NCBI RefSeq assembly: GCF_025398335.1
Contig: NZ_JAODOO010000021.1
Span: 1-49,421 of the forward strand
Length of the DNA stretch: 49,421 nt
DNA from: Clostridium sp. CX1
GTDB taxonomy: Bacteria > Bacillota > Clostridia > Clostridiales > Clostridiaceae
Reading direction: 5' to 3'
Below the pieces are notes generated by a model. It did not search any database. It was not told the origin of the DNA and was given only the letters and a program-made list of their open reading frames with translations. A program made the translations under genes and the position numbers. The number at the start of each line of letters is the position of its first letter. Within the stretch, counting starts at the first letter, position 1. Below, one piece after another: positions 32,670 to 41,729 of this stretch.

Positions 32670-32698
32670 TTGACAAAACTATAACAGAGGAATAAAAT
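32670..32698 (+). promoter_or_regulatory. Promoter of the enoate reductase gene
   Basis: TTGACA (32670-32675), a 17-bp spacer and TAAAAT (32693-32698). Confidence 0.75.
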
Positions 32699-32749
32699 GT
32701 TAATAGAATCAATTCGCCGAATATATTATGTGAAAGTGAGGGGTTTATT

Positions 32750-34735
32750 ATGAAACGTTATCCACAGTTATTTGAATCTGCTTATATTGGTAAGCTAAAA
32801 ATTAAGAACAAACTCTCTATGGCTCCAATGGGACCTGTAGGCTATGCTGATGCATTTGGAGCATTTAATCAGCGACTCCAAGATTACTATGTAGAACGTG
32901 CTAAAAATGGAGTTGGTTTAATCATTACCGGTATTTGCAATGTAGACATGGGAACAGAAGAAATGCCAACTATTGGATTACCTTGTCCTACTTCTAATCC
33001 AATTGCATTTATACATAGTACTTATCAGATGAATGAACGTGTACATGCATATGGAGCGAAAATATTTATCCAGTTAACAGCTGGGTTAGGTAGAAGTGCA
33101 TTGCCTGGATTTGTAAACAAAAATATTGCACCATCAGAAAATGAAAATCGTTTTGATCCAAGAATAATCCATCGTGAAATGACAAAGGATGAAATTAGAA
33201 CTTTAATCCAAAAATTTATTGCTTCTGCGGTAATTGCTAAGAAATCAGGCTTTGATGGGGTGGAAATTCACGCTGTTCATGAAGGTTATTTATTAGATCA
33301 ATTTGCCATTTCTCTCTTTAACCATCGTACAGATGAATATGGCGGTTCTTTAGAGAATAGACTTAGAATTTCTACTGAAATAGTTAAGGGAATCAAAAAA
33401 GCCTGTGGAGAAGATTTCCCTGTAAGTTTACGTTACAGTCTTAAGAGTTGTATGAAGGGAATACGACAAGGCGGGTTACCAGAAGAAGACTATGAGGAAG
33501 CAGGTAGAGATATCGAAGAGGGAATCGAGGCTGCAAAAATATTAGTGGCAGCAGGCTATGATGCTCTAAATGTGGATGCAGGAACTTATGACTCTTGGTA
33601 TTGGAATCATCCGCCAATGTATTTTGAAGATGGAATGTATAGACAGTTTGGAGAAATATTAAAGAAACACGTTAATGTACCAATTATTTTAGCTGGCAGA
33701 ATGGATGATCCAGAAGTTGCAATCTCTGCACTTGGAAAAAGCTGTGACATTATAAGCTATGGAAGACCTTTGCTTGCAGACGAAGAATATGTAGAAAAGC
33801 TTCGTACAGGAAGATTAGATGAAGTTCGTCCTTGTTTAGGTTGTCACGAAGGTTGTCTAGGCAGAATTGGCAATGCACCTATAAGTTGTGCAGTTAATCC
33901 AGCTTGTGGAAGAGAAAAAATATATGGTATTGAAGCTGCAGTCGCTAAAAAGAACATTCTTATTATAGGCGGTGGTGTGGCTGGATTGGAAGCAGCTCGT
34001 GTAGCAGCTATTCGCGGCCATAAAGTAATGCTATGTGAAAAATCTGATCAGCTTGGCGGAAACTTGATTCCTGGTGGAGTTCCACATTTTAAACGTAATG
34101 ATCATAAATTAGTTTCATACTATAAACGCCAGTTAGAGCTTCTTAATGTTGATGTAAAATATAATACTACTATTACAAAAGAGGATATTAAAAAATATGA
34201 TGTGGATGTTGTAATTGCTGCAACAGGTTCAACTCCTAAGAATATTAACTTTGAAGGTGTACAAGCTTCCTTTACTGCAGATCAGATATTGCTTGGAAAA
34301 GCAGAAGTTAAGGATGAGGTTATTATTGTTGGCGGCGGGTTGGTAGGATGTGAAACAGCTCTATGGCTAGCTCAGAAAGGTAAAAAGGTGGCTGTAGTTG
34401 AAATCGCAAAGGAAATTTTAGGCGGACATGGATCTTTACCTCATATGAATGAGTTTATGCTTTTAGATTTATTAAAGTATTATCATATAGATATTTATAC
34501 AGGTACTTCTATTGTTAAGACAAAGGAAAATAGCGTAGAAGTAAAACAAGGGGACAAAATATTTGAACTTCCAGCTGAAACCATAATTACATCAGTAGGT
34601 TATGCATCAAATGATAACTTATATAAAGAAATAAAAGATTTAGATATACCTGTTTATAATATAGGTGATTCTAATAAAGTACACAATATTATGTATGCTA
34701 TTTGGAATGCCTACGAAGTTGCAAGGAATGTGTAG
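32750..34735 (+). CDS. 2-enoate reductase-like FMN/FAD/[4Fe-4S] flavoenzyme
   Basis: The 661-residue protein has the plan of 2-enoate reductase and 2,4-dienoyl-CoA reductase: an Old-Yellow-Enzyme FMN barrel (about 1-350: NKLSMAPMGP, GFDGVEIHAVHEGYLLDQF), a [4Fe-4S] motif (C362, C365, C369, C380), then an FAD domain (IIGGGVAGLEAARVA) and a second dinucleotide fold (IIVGGGLVGCETALWLA). Such enzymes reduce activated C=C bonds of enoates; cinnamate reductase and BaiCD/BaiH of bile-acid pathways are relatives. The opening and overall length fit clostridial 2-enoate reductase best. With a 7-alpha-HSDH elsewhere in the window a steroid role is possible but unproven. AGTGAGGGG precedes the ATG. Confidence 0.82.
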   Translation: MKRYPQLFESAYIGKLKIKNKLSMAPMGPVGYADAFGAFNQRLQDYYVERAKNGVGLIITGICNVDMGTEEMPTIGLPCPTSNPIAFIHSTYQMNERVHAYGAKIFIQLTAGLGRSALPGFVNKNIAPSENENRFDPRIIHREMTKDEIRTLIQKFIASAVIAKKSGFDGVEIHAVHEGYLLDQFAISLFNHRTDEYGGSLENRLRISTEIVKGIKKACGEDFPVSLRYSLKSCMKGIRQGGLPEEDYEEAGRDIEEGIEAAKILVAAGYDALNVDAGTYDSWYWNHPPMYFEDGMYRQFGEILKKHVNVPIILAGRMDDPEVAISALGKSCDIISYGRPLLADEEYVEKLRTGRLDEVRPCLGCHEGCLGRIGNAPISCAVNPACGREKIYGIEAAVAKKNILIIGGGVAGLEAARVAAIRGHKVMLCEKSDQLGGNLIPGGVPHFKRNDHKLVSYYKRQLELLNVDVKYNTTITKEDIKKYDVDVVIAATGSTPKNINFEGVQASFTADQILLGKAEVKDEVIIVGGGLVGCETALWLAQKGKKVAVVEIAKEILGGHGSLPHMNEFMLLDLLKYYHIDIYTGTSIVKTKENSVEVKQGDKIFELPAETIITSVGYASNDNLYKEIKDLDIPVYNIGDSNKVHNIMYAIWNAYEVARNV

Positions 34736-34828
34736 TTTGTGGAAAGTTATAACATAAAGCTTACATTAAGGAAGATAGAACCATTATAGTTAATGAATAA
34801 GATTTTTGTTAAAATAGATATAGAGTGA

Positions 34829-34861
34829 AGCATCTGCTGTGAAAATAGCAGGTGCTTTTTA
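34829..34861 (+). terminator. Terminator of the enoate reductase gene
   Basis: AGCATCTGC (34829-34837) pairs with GCAGGTGCT (34848-34856), one G-U, followed by T. Confidence 0.8.
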
Positions 34862-34958
34862 TTTGCTTAGGAAGAAAGCAAAAAGGTCATATATTATGCA
34901 TAAAGGGAAGGATAAACACTGTAAATAGATTAGTTAAGGGTTAAATAAAGTTCAAGAG

Positions 34959-35003
34959 ACATACTTACCACATTTTACTACCATTATAAGGTGTGTTTTT
35001 TTA
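34959..35003 (+). terminator. Terminator-like hairpin in the DEAD-box leader
   Basis: ACATACTT (34959-34966) pairs with AAGGTGTGT (34988-34996) with one bulge and one G-U, followed by seven T. It lies 55 bp before the helicase start with no gene between, so it could be an attenuator. Confidence 0.55.
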
Positions 35004-35057
35004 TTTAAATTTTAAAAATTGCAAACACTAAAAATAAAACAGAAAGAAGGGTTTGCT

Positions 35058-36632
35058 ATGGAAAGTAAAGGATTTAGCGAATTAGGTCTTGATGAAAATA
35101 TTCTTAAAGCTTTAGATGTAATGGGTTTTGAGGAACCATCTAAGATTCAAGCTGAGGTAATACCCATTCTCTTAGAAGGGCATGATGTAATTGGGCAGGC
35201 ACAAACTGGTACAGGAAAGACATTGGCATTTGCAGCACCAATCTTAAGTAGCTTTAGAAGGTCAGAGGGGAAGATAAATAGTATTATACTAACTCCTACA
35301 AGAGAGCTTGCCATTCAGGTAAATGATGAACTGAATCGTATAGGAAAATTTACTAAAGTTAAACTAATTCCTTTATATGGAGGTCAACCTATTGAAAGGC
35401 AGATTTCTGCTTTGCGTAAAGGTATAGATATAGTGGTAGGAACTCCTGGAAGAGTATTGGACTTAATTAGAAGAAAAGTTTTAGATTTAAGTTCTATTCG
35501 ATTCCTTGTATTGGATGAAGCAGACGAAATGCTTAATATGGGTTTTATTGATGATATAGAAGAAATAATAAAAAATTCCAATGAAGATAGGCAGACAATG
35601 TTATTTTCTGCTACAATGCCTCCAGAAATCAAAAAGCTTGCTAAAAGATATATGAAGCCTGAAGCAAAACATATAGCTGTCTTAAAGGGCACAATGACGG
35701 TGGCCACAGTGGATCAATACTATTATGAAGTTAAGAATAGAGAAAGATTTGAATCACTTTGCAGAATATTAGATGTAGAGGAACCTTCAGCTGCTATTAT
35801 CTTTTGCAAGACTAAGAGAGGCGTAGATGAACTGATGGAAGGTTTGCAGAATAGAGGCTATGGTGTTGAAGGAATGCATGGGGATATGAATCAGAACCAG
35901 AGGATAAATGCCTTAAGAAGATTTAAGGAAGGAAGTTCAGAATTCCTTATAGCTACTGATGTTGCTGCAAGAGGTATAGATGTTGAAAATGTAAGTCACG
36001 TAATAAATTACGATTTGCCTCAGGATGTAGAGTCCTATGTTCATAGAATAGGTAGAACTGGTAGAGCAAATAAGGAAGGAGTTGCGTATACACTAGTTAC
36101 TGCAAGAGAATATACTTCCCTTAAACATATTGAAAAGGCTACAAAGAGTAAGATAAGAAGAAGAGAGATTCCTACAGTAGATGAAATATTTGTTTCCAAA
36201 TATAAAACTATGTTATCCAGGATAAAAGAAACCTTAGAGGAGGATAGCTATAAAAGGTTTATCCCACTAGCAACAGAGCTTGATGAAGAGTTTAGTCTTG
36301 TAGAAGTAGCAGCGGCTCTAATGGATATGTTATATAGCAAAGAAGTAAGCTATGATTACAGTGAAAATGCAATAGGTTCAGCGTCAGAGAGTAAAAGATT
36401 GTTTTTAACTGTAGGACGTATGGATAAAGTTAATCCGAAGAAGTTAGTGGAATTCTTTAGTGAAAATGCAAAAATAAACAAGGAAGACGTTGGAGATATT
36501 GATATTCTTGAAAAGTTTTCTTTTGTAAATGTAACAGAGGCTGCAGCGGAATCTATAATAAAGTATTGCAGTGGAAAGAGGTTCGCTGGAAGAAAGTTGA
36601 ATATTGAAATTTCAACAAAATCAAGGAAATAA
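35058..36632 (+). CDS. DEAD-box RNA helicase, CshA/DbpA type
   Basis: The 524-residue protein has every DEAD-box motif: Q motif (FEEPSKIQAEVIP), AQTGTGKT (48-55), PTRELA, GTPGR, DEAD (153-156), SAT, ARGID, and HRIGRTGR. A C-terminal RNA-binding domain of the DbpA type (SKRLFLTVGRMDKVNPKKLVEFF...KFSFVNVTEAAAESIIKYCSGKRFAGRKLNIEIS) follows. It unwinds structured RNA in ribosome assembly or decay and such helicases are often cold-induced. The ATG at 35058 has AAGAAGGG upstream; earlier in-frame starts are not supported. The terminator-like hairpin in its leader may tune expression. Confidence 0.93.
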   Translation: MESKGFSELGLDENILKALDVMGFEEPSKIQAEVIPILLEGHDVIGQAQTGTGKTLAFAAPILSSFRRSEGKINSIILTPTRELAIQVNDELNRIGKFTKVKLIPLYGGQPIERQISALRKGIDIVVGTPGRVLDLIRRKVLDLSSIRFLVLDEADEMLNMGFIDDIEEIIKNSNEDRQTMLFSATMPPEIKKLAKRYMKPEAKHIAVLKGTMTVATVDQYYYEVKNRERFESLCRILDVEEPSAAIIFCKTKRGVDELMEGLQNRGYGVEGMHGDMNQNQRINALRRFKEGSSEFLIATDVAARGIDVENVSHVINYDLPQDVESYVHRIGRTGRANKEGVAYTLVTAREYTSLKHIEKATKSKIRRREIPTVDEIFVSKYKTMLSRIKETLEEDSYKRFIPLATELDEEFSLVEVAAALMDMLYSKEVSYDYSENAIGSASESKRLFLTVGRMDKVNPKKLVEFFSENAKINKEDVGDIDILEKFSFVNVTEAAAESIIKYCSGKRFAGRKLNIEISTKSRK

Positions 36633-36735
36633 TCTGTTAAAGAACTTCATTATTTAGCTATCTTCACTAAGATGGACTGACATATTGAAGTTACGATAAA
36701 ACTGCAGATAAAATATATTCTCTCAAACTTATGGT

Positions 36736-36780
36736 ATTCACCTTAAAAGTTAGACACCAGTATAACTTTTTGAGGTGAAT
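36736..36780. repeat. Converging inverted repeats resembling IS3-family ends
   Basis: ATTCACCTTAAAAGTTA (36736-36752) and TAACTTTTTGAGGTGAAT (36763-36780) are inverted copies with one extra base. AAAAGTTAGACACC between them resembles the terminal sequence of some IS3-family elements. It may be two fused insertion sequence ends, or simply a strong hairpin. Confidence 0.4.
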
Positions 36781-36916
36781 TCATTAGGTTGGGGGAATTT
36801 TACTTTATAGGGTGTATTAGTATAAAAACATAGAAAATATTTTACATTATGGGTAGGTTATGGAATATACATTTTTTTTAGAAATGTATGAAATTTGAAG
36901 TTTTACTTGCGCTATT

Positions 36917-36934
36917 TAGTGACTAGTCAGTATA
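36917..36934. promoter_or_regulatory. Orphan TetR-type operator
   Basis: TAGTGACTAGTCAGTATA contains the perfect 10-bp palindrome TGACTAGTCA (36920-36929) and shares TAGTGACT and GTC with the reverse complement of the site at 2140-2153. No gene starts nearby. Confidence 0.4.
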
Positions 36935-37199
36935 GTGAATTCAAAAATATTTAAAAATTCAAGGCAATGGTAAAACCTTTCAATAATTACATCAGTTACA
37001 TGTGAAATTTTTCACCAAAAATAATTAACAATAATTTATTAATTTGTGCCTTTGCCTTGAAAATTAAAACTTAATAGAGAATTTAGAGGTATACATATAA
37101 GTTGATTCATACTTAAATCGTATAATTCTAATTAGTGACACTATTGCTATTTTCTAAGCAAATCTATGTTCTTAATTCGTAAAATTGCAAAAAACTCCT

Positions 37200-37234
37200 T
37201 TTTACGATAATCATGTTATAATCATGTCGTAAAA
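37200..37234 (+). promoter_or_regulatory. Promoter and dyad of the first OPT-PqqD operon
   Basis: An extended -10 TGTTATAAT (TATAAT 37217-37222) sits between TTTTACGA (37200-37207) and TCGTAAAA (37227-37234), an exact inverted repeat, with inner CATG copies. The dyad centred on the -10 box suggests a repressor site. The second copy keeps the promoter but not this dyad. Confidence 0.65.
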
Positions 37235-37255
37235 TAAAAAAGGAGGTACATCTTT

Positions 37256-39178
37256 ATGGATAATAAATTGTCTAAAGATGCATATGGTGGCGTAGCAGGT
37301 AAAGACTACGTTCCTTATATTTCCAGTGGTTCAAAATCCGGTGGAAATGTTACTGTATTAATAATTGGTATTCTTTTAGCTGTTTTATTTGCAGCATCAA
37401 CTGCCTATTCAGGTATGAAGTCAGGACTTACAGTTGCAGCTGGTATTCCTGGTTCAATAATAGGTTCAGCTTTTGTAGCTGCATTTGCTAAACAAAAAGG
37501 TATTCTTGGAAAAAACTTAATTCAAGGTATGGCAAGTGGCGGAGAATCAGTTGCTAGTGGTATGATATTCGTTTTACCAGCAGTTCTTTTAATAGGATCA
37601 AAGGTTTCCTTCTTAGAAGGTTTTGCTGTTGGTGTAGGTGGAGTTTTATTCGGTATAGGAATAGCTTCTCTTGTACACAATTATTTAATAGTTGAAGAAC
37701 ACGGTAAATTAATGTACCCTGAGTCAATGGCTATATCTGAAACACTTGTTGCTTCAGAAGGTGCTGGAGATTCAATGAAGTACATGGGAATCGGATTTGG
37801 AATAGGTGGTATCATAACTGTTATAACTGGTTCATTCTTAAATGTAGCTAATAACGTTATAAGCTATGTAAACGAATCCTTCTACAAGTGGAAACTTGAA
37901 GTTGAAGTTAACCCTCTATTATTAGGTATAGGATTCATAGTTGGTTTAGATGTTTCTTTAACTATGTTTGCTGGTTCTATATTATCTAACTTTGGTATTA
38001 TGCCTTTAATAGGTTACTTCTCTACTCTTGCAAATGACGGAGCAACAGTATGGAATGCTCCTGGTGTTGCTATAAATGCTATGAAAGTTAATAACATAGC
38101 TGGTAGTTATGTAAAATATATCGGTGCTGGTATGATGCTTTCTGGTGGTTTAATAGGTGCTATAAAGCTTATACCTACTATAATATCTTCTATAAAAGAA
38201 ACTCTTAACGCTAAGTCTTCAAATAGTGGTGCTGGCAGTTCATCTGCTGGAAACATAATATTACTTGGTGGAGTAGTGGTAGGTTTCATAGGAGGATTCC
38301 TAATATCTGGTGGTAATATAGTTATGGCAATAGCTGCTTCTGTTTTATCATTATTCTTATCATTACTATTTGTTATAGTTTCTGGTCGTTTAACTGGTAC
38401 TATAGGAACTTCAAACCTTCCTGTATCTGGTATGACTATAGCTTCTATAGTTCTTGTAACATTATTATTCGTTGTAATGGGATGGAAAGACCTTGAAAGT
38501 AATAGATCATTACTTTTATTTGGTACATTTATAGTTGTTGCTATATCTGCAGCTGGTGGTTACTGTCAATCACAAAAAGTTACTTTTGTAATAGGTGGAG
38601 ACAAGAACGAAATGCAAAAATATTTTGCTATAGCTGGTGTAGTTGGTGTTGCAGTAGTTGTTGGTACTATATTATTACTTTCTAGTCAACTTTCAATGAC
38701 TGGTGATAACGTTCCATTTGCATTACCTCAAGCTAACTTAATATCAACATTAACTGCTGGCATAATGTCAGGCAGCTTACCTTGGGTTATGATAATTGTT
38801 GGTATCGTTATGGGAGTTGTTTTATTCTTATTAAACCTTCCAGTAATGACAGTTGCTATAGGTTTCTATCTACCAATAGCTACAACTTCTATAATATTAG
38901 TAGGAGCATTAGTTCGTCTATTTGTAGAAAGAGCTTCTAAATCCGAACAAGAAAAAGAAGTTAAAGTTTCTAATGGTATAAGCTTATCTTCTGGACTTGT
39001 TGCTGGTGGTTCTATAATAGGTCTTATCGGTATAATACTTCAAGTAGCAGGTGTTATAAAAGGAAAGGGACCAAGTGGATTCGCTAGTTCTAATGGAATG
39101 GCATTTGTACTATTGATAGCTCTAGTAGTAGCTACTGCAATACCTTTACTTAATAGTAAAGTGAAAGATGCCAAATAG
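37256..39178 (+). CDS. OPT/YSL-family transporter, copy 1
   Basis: The 640-residue protein is an oligopeptide transporter (OPT) of the bacterial type, with about 14-16 membrane helices and hallmark segments STAYSGMKSGLTVAAGIPGS, GMASGGESVASGMIFVLPA, GKLMYPESMAISETLVASEG and FVGLDVSLTMFAGSILSNFG-like stretches. OPT proteins import small peptides or metal-chelate complexes using ion gradients. A glycine/serine-rich loop (SSNSGAGSSSAGN) sits mid-protein. AAAGGAGG precedes the ATG. The last 11 bp overlap the PqqD-like gene, implying coupled translation. A second copy about 95% identical follows at 39810. Confidence 0.88.
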   Translation: MDNKLSKDAYGGVAGKDYVPYISSGSKSGGNVTVLIIGILLAVLFAASTAYSGMKSGLTVAAGIPGSIIGSAFVAAFAKQKGILGKNLIQGMASGGESVASGMIFVLPAVLLIGSKVSFLEGFAVGVGGVLFGIGIASLVHNYLIVEEHGKLMYPESMAISETLVASEGAGDSMKYMGIGFGIGGIITVITGSFLNVANNVISYVNESFYKWKLEVEVNPLLLGIGFIVGLDVSLTMFAGSILSNFGIMPLIGYFSTLANDGATVWNAPGVAINAMKVNNIAGSYVKYIGAGMMLSGGLIGAIKLIPTIISSIKETLNAKSSNSGAGSSSAGNIILLGGVVVGFIGGFLISGGNIVMAIAASVLSLFLSLLFVIVSGRLTGTIGTSNLPVSGMTIASIVLVTLLFVVMGWKDLESNRSLLLFGTFIVVAISAAGGYCQSQKVTFVIGGDKNEMQKYFAIAGVVGVAVVVGTILLLSSQLSMTGDNVPFALPQANLISTLTAGIMSGSLPWVMIIVGIVMGVVLFLLNLPVMTVAIGFYLPIATTSIILVGALVRLFVERASKSEQEKEVKVSNGISLSSGLVAGGSIIGLIGIILQVAGVIKGKGPSGFASSNGMAFVLLIALVVATAIPLLNSKVKDAK

Positions 39179-39518
39179 TAACGAAGAGGTTTTAAATATT
39201 ATATTTAAAATCTCTGATAACTTGGAATATGAAGTTGATAAAGATAATATTGTGACAATACTTGAAAAACAAGATCATAAGGTACAAAATTTCTTTAGAA
39301 AACTTAAGTTCAGAATTCCAGAATATAAAAAAATCACTCTAGATGAATATGGAAGTTATGTGTTTTTACAAATAGATGGCAAGAAAACTGTAAAAGATAT
39401 AGGAGAAAATCTTGAAGCAAAGTATGGTGAGGAAGCTAACCCGCTTTATGAAAGATTATTGTTATTCTTAAACCATATCGATGTTAATTGTCACTACATA
39501 GAGAAAACAAACTTCTAA
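39168..39518 (+). CDS. PqqD-like protein, copy 1
   Basis: The 116-residue protein ends in a PqqD-like domain (about 55-116): KITLDEYGSYVFLQIDGKKTVKDIGENLEAKYGEEANPLYERLLLFLNHI. The DxxGSYVFxxIDGKxTVxDIxxxL pattern matches PqqD/RRE folds, which bind leader peptides in PQQ and RiPP biosynthesis. The N-terminal 50 residues are charged. Its ATG lies inside the transporter's last codons (11-bp overlap), so the two are translated together. No precursor peptide gene or modifying enzyme adjoins it. A role in guiding a peptide to the transporter is inferred, not shown. Confidence 0.75.
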   Translation: MPNSNEEVLNIIFKISDNLEYEVDKDNIVTILEKQDHKVQNFFRKLKFRIPEYKKITLDEYGSYVFLQIDGKKTVKDIGENLEAKYGEEANPLYERLLLFLNHIDVNCHYIEKTNF

Positions 39519-39523
39519 CACAA

Positions 39524-39562
39524 AAGATGGCATTGCATTGCAAATGCCATCTTTATTTTTTT
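39524..39562 (+). terminator. Terminator of OPT-PqqD operon 1
   Basis: AAGATGGCATT (39524-39534) pairs exactly with AATGCCATCTT (39543-39553), followed by TATTTTTTT. Confidence 0.9.
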
Positions 39563-39608
39563 GTATTATAAAGACAAAATTAGCACAACCTAAGATAATT
39601 TCAATAAA

Positions 39609-39690
39609 GATATAAGTGTTAGCAAAGCTACAGTTAAAAAATTAGTGAAGAAATATGAAACTCATGGAGAAGATGCATGTGTCCAATCAT
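39609..39690 (+). pseudogene. Fragment of an IS3-type transposase OrfA
   Basis: One frame reads DISVSKATVKKLVKKYETHG, then EDAC, the helix-turn-helix of OrfA proteins in IS3-like elements (SVSTVKKLVKRYETHGEDAF in intact ones). It is only about 27 codons long, with no catalytic part. It lies in the spacer between the two OPT-PqqD copies. Confidence 0.6.
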
Positions 39691-39768
39691 TTTTCTTATT
39701 CCTAAAATTGAGATTTGAATGTAAACCATCTGCAAAAAATGAAAAATATACCTTTTTGACCATAATTA

Positions 39769-39777
39769 TGTTATAAT
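39769..39777 (+). promoter_or_regulatory. Promoter of OPT-PqqD operon 2
   Basis: TGTTATAAT (TATAAT 39772-39777) mirrors the extended -10 of copy 1. The TTGACC at 39756 lies too close to serve as a normal -35. Confidence 0.6.
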
Positions 39778-39809
39778 AGTTAAACAAAACAAAAAAGGGG
39801 GTACGTCTT

Positions 39810-41729
39810 ATGGATAAAAAATTATCTAAAGATGCATATGGTGGCATAGCTGGTAAAAACTATGTCCCTTATATTTCCAGTGGTTCAAAATCCGGTGGAA
39901 ATGTTGCAGTATTAGTAATAGGTATTGTTTTGGCTGCCTTATTCGCAGCATCAACTGCCTATTCAGGTATGAAATCAGGACTTACAGTTGCTGCCGGTAT
40001 ACCTGGCTCTATAATAGGCTCTGCCTTTATAGCTGCATTTGCTAAGCAAAAAGGTATTCTTGGCAAAAATCTACTTCAAGGTATGTCAAGTGGTGGAGAA
40101 TCAGTTGCTAGTGGTATAATATTTGTTTTACCAGCAGTTCTTTTAATAGGATCCAAAGTTTCCTTCTTAGAAGGTTTGGCTGTTGGTGTAGGTGGAGTTC
40201 TATTCGGCATAGGAATAGCTTCTCTTGTTTACAACTATCTAATAGTTGAAGAACACGGTAAATTAATGTATCCTGAGTCAATGGCTATATCTGAAACACT
40301 TGTTGCTTCAGAAGGTGCTGGAGAATCAATGAAGTACATGGGAATAGGATTTGGAATAGGTGGTATTATAACTGTTATAACTGGTTCATTCTTAAATGTA
40401 GCTAATAACGTTATAAGCTATGTAAACGAATCCTTTTACAAGTGGAAATTTGAAGTTGAGGTTAATCCTCTATTATTAGGTATAGGATTCATAGTTGGTT
40501 TAGATGTTTCTTTAACTATGTTTGCTGGCTCCATATTATCTAACTTTGGTATCATGCCTTTGATAGGTTACTTCTCTACTCTTGCAAATGACGGAGCAAC
40601 AGTATGGAATGCTCCTGGTGTTGCTATAAATGCTATGAAAGTTAATAACATAGCTGGTAGTTATGTAAAATATATCGGCGCTGGTATGATGCTTTCTGGT
40701 GGTTTAATAGGTGCTATAAAGCTTATACCTACTATAATATCTTCTATAAAAGAAACTCTTAACGCTAAGTCTTCCAATAGTGCTGGTAGTTCATCTGCTG
40801 GAAACTTAATATTAATTGGTGGAATAGTAGTAGGTTTCATAGGCGGTTTCCTAATATCTGGCGGTAACATATTAATGGCAATTACTGCTTCTATTTTATC
40901 ATTATTCTTATCATTACTATTTGTTATAGTTTCTGGTCGTTTAACTGGTACTATAGGAACTTCAAACCTTCCTGTATCTGGTATGACCATAGCTTCTATA
41001 GTTGTTGTAACATTACTATTCGTTGCAATGGGATGGAAAAACCTTGAAAGTAACAGATCTCTACTTCTATTTGGTACATTTATAGTTACTGCTATAGCCA
41101 TGGCTGGTGGATATTGTCAATCACAAAAAGTTACTTTTGTAATAGGTGGAGACAAGAACGAAATGCAAAAATACTTTGCTATAGCTGGTGTGGTTGGTGT
41201 TGCAGTAGTTGTTGGTACTATATTATTACTTTCAAGCCAACTTTCAATGACTGGTGATAACGTTCCATTTGCATTACCTCAGGCTAACTTAATGTCAACA
41301 TTAACTGCCGGTATAATGTCAGGCAGCTTACCTTGGGTTATGATAATTGTTGGTATCGTTATGGGAATTGTTTTATTCTTATTAAACCTTCCAGTAATGA
41401 CAGTTGCTATAGGTTTCTACTTACCAATATCTACAACTTCTATAATATTAATAGGAGCATTAGTTCGTCTATTTGTAGAAAGAGCTTCTAAATCCGAACA
41501 AGAAAAAGAAGTTAAGATTGCTAATGGTATAAGCTTATCTTCTGGACTTGTTGCTGGTGGTTCTATAATAGGACTTATTGGTATAATACTTCAAGTGTCA
41601 GGTGTTATAAAAGGAGCTGGACCAAGTGGCTTTACTGCTTCTAATGGAATGGCAATTATATTACTAATACTTCTAGTAATAGTTACTACAATACCAATAG
41701 CAAACAGTAAGGTTAAAAATGCCAAATAG
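39810..41729 (+). CDS. OPT/YSL-family transporter, copy 2
   Basis: The 639-residue protein repeats copy 1 almost residue for residue. One glycine is missing from the mid-protein SSNSAGSSSAGN loop, and the differences (such as A to S in GMSSGGESVASG and V to I changes in membrane helices) are mostly conservative. Both copies look intact, so both probably function. AAAAGGGGG precedes the ATG, and the end overlaps the second PqqD-like gene by 11 bp as before. Synonymous changes are spread throughout, so the duplication is not brand new. Confidence 0.88.
   Translation: MDKKLSKDAYGGIAGKNYVPYISSGSKSGGNVAVLVIGIVLAALFAASTAYSGMKSGLTVAAGIPGSIIGSAFIAAFAKQKGILGKNLLQGMSSGGESVASGIIFVLPAVLLIGSKVSFLEGLAVGVGGVLFGIGIASLVYNYLIVEEHGKLMYPESMAISETLVASEGAGESMKYMGIGFGIGGIITVITGSFLNVANNVISYVNESFYKWKFEVEVNPLLLGIGFIVGLDVSLTMFAGSILSNFGIMPLIGYFSTLANDGATVWNAPGVAINAMKVNNIAGSYVKYIGAGMMLSGGLIGAIKLIPTIISSIKETLNAKSSNSAGSSSAGNLILIGGIVVGFIGGFLISGGNILMAITASILSLFLSLLFVIVSGRLTGTIGTSNLPVSGMTIASIVVVTLLFVAMGWKNLESNRSLLLFGTFIVTAIAMAGGYCQSQKVTFVIGGDKNEMQKYFAIAGVVGVAVVVGTILLLSSQLSMTGDNVPFALPQANLMSTLTAGIMSGSLPWVMIIVGIVMGIVLFLLNLPVMTVAIGFYLPISTTSIILIGALVRLFVERASKSEQEKEVKIANGISLSSGLVAGGSIIGLIGIILQVSGVIKGAGPSGFTASNGMAIILLILLVIVTTIPIANSKVKNAK

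Larger units (their letters stand above)
36633..37190. other. Long intergenic region with insertion remnants
   Basis: No gene is supported in these 550 bases. They contain a converging IS-end-like inverted repeat (36736-36780) and an orphan TetR-type operator (36917-36934); the remainder is AT-rich and featureless. Confidence 0.5.

Noticed and set aside
40661-41101. 146-codon minus-strand frame inside the second OPT gene
   Set aside because: A frame antisense to a transporter gene whose codon pattern leaves the opposite strand open; the same region in copy 1 is shorter, and the product has no domain.
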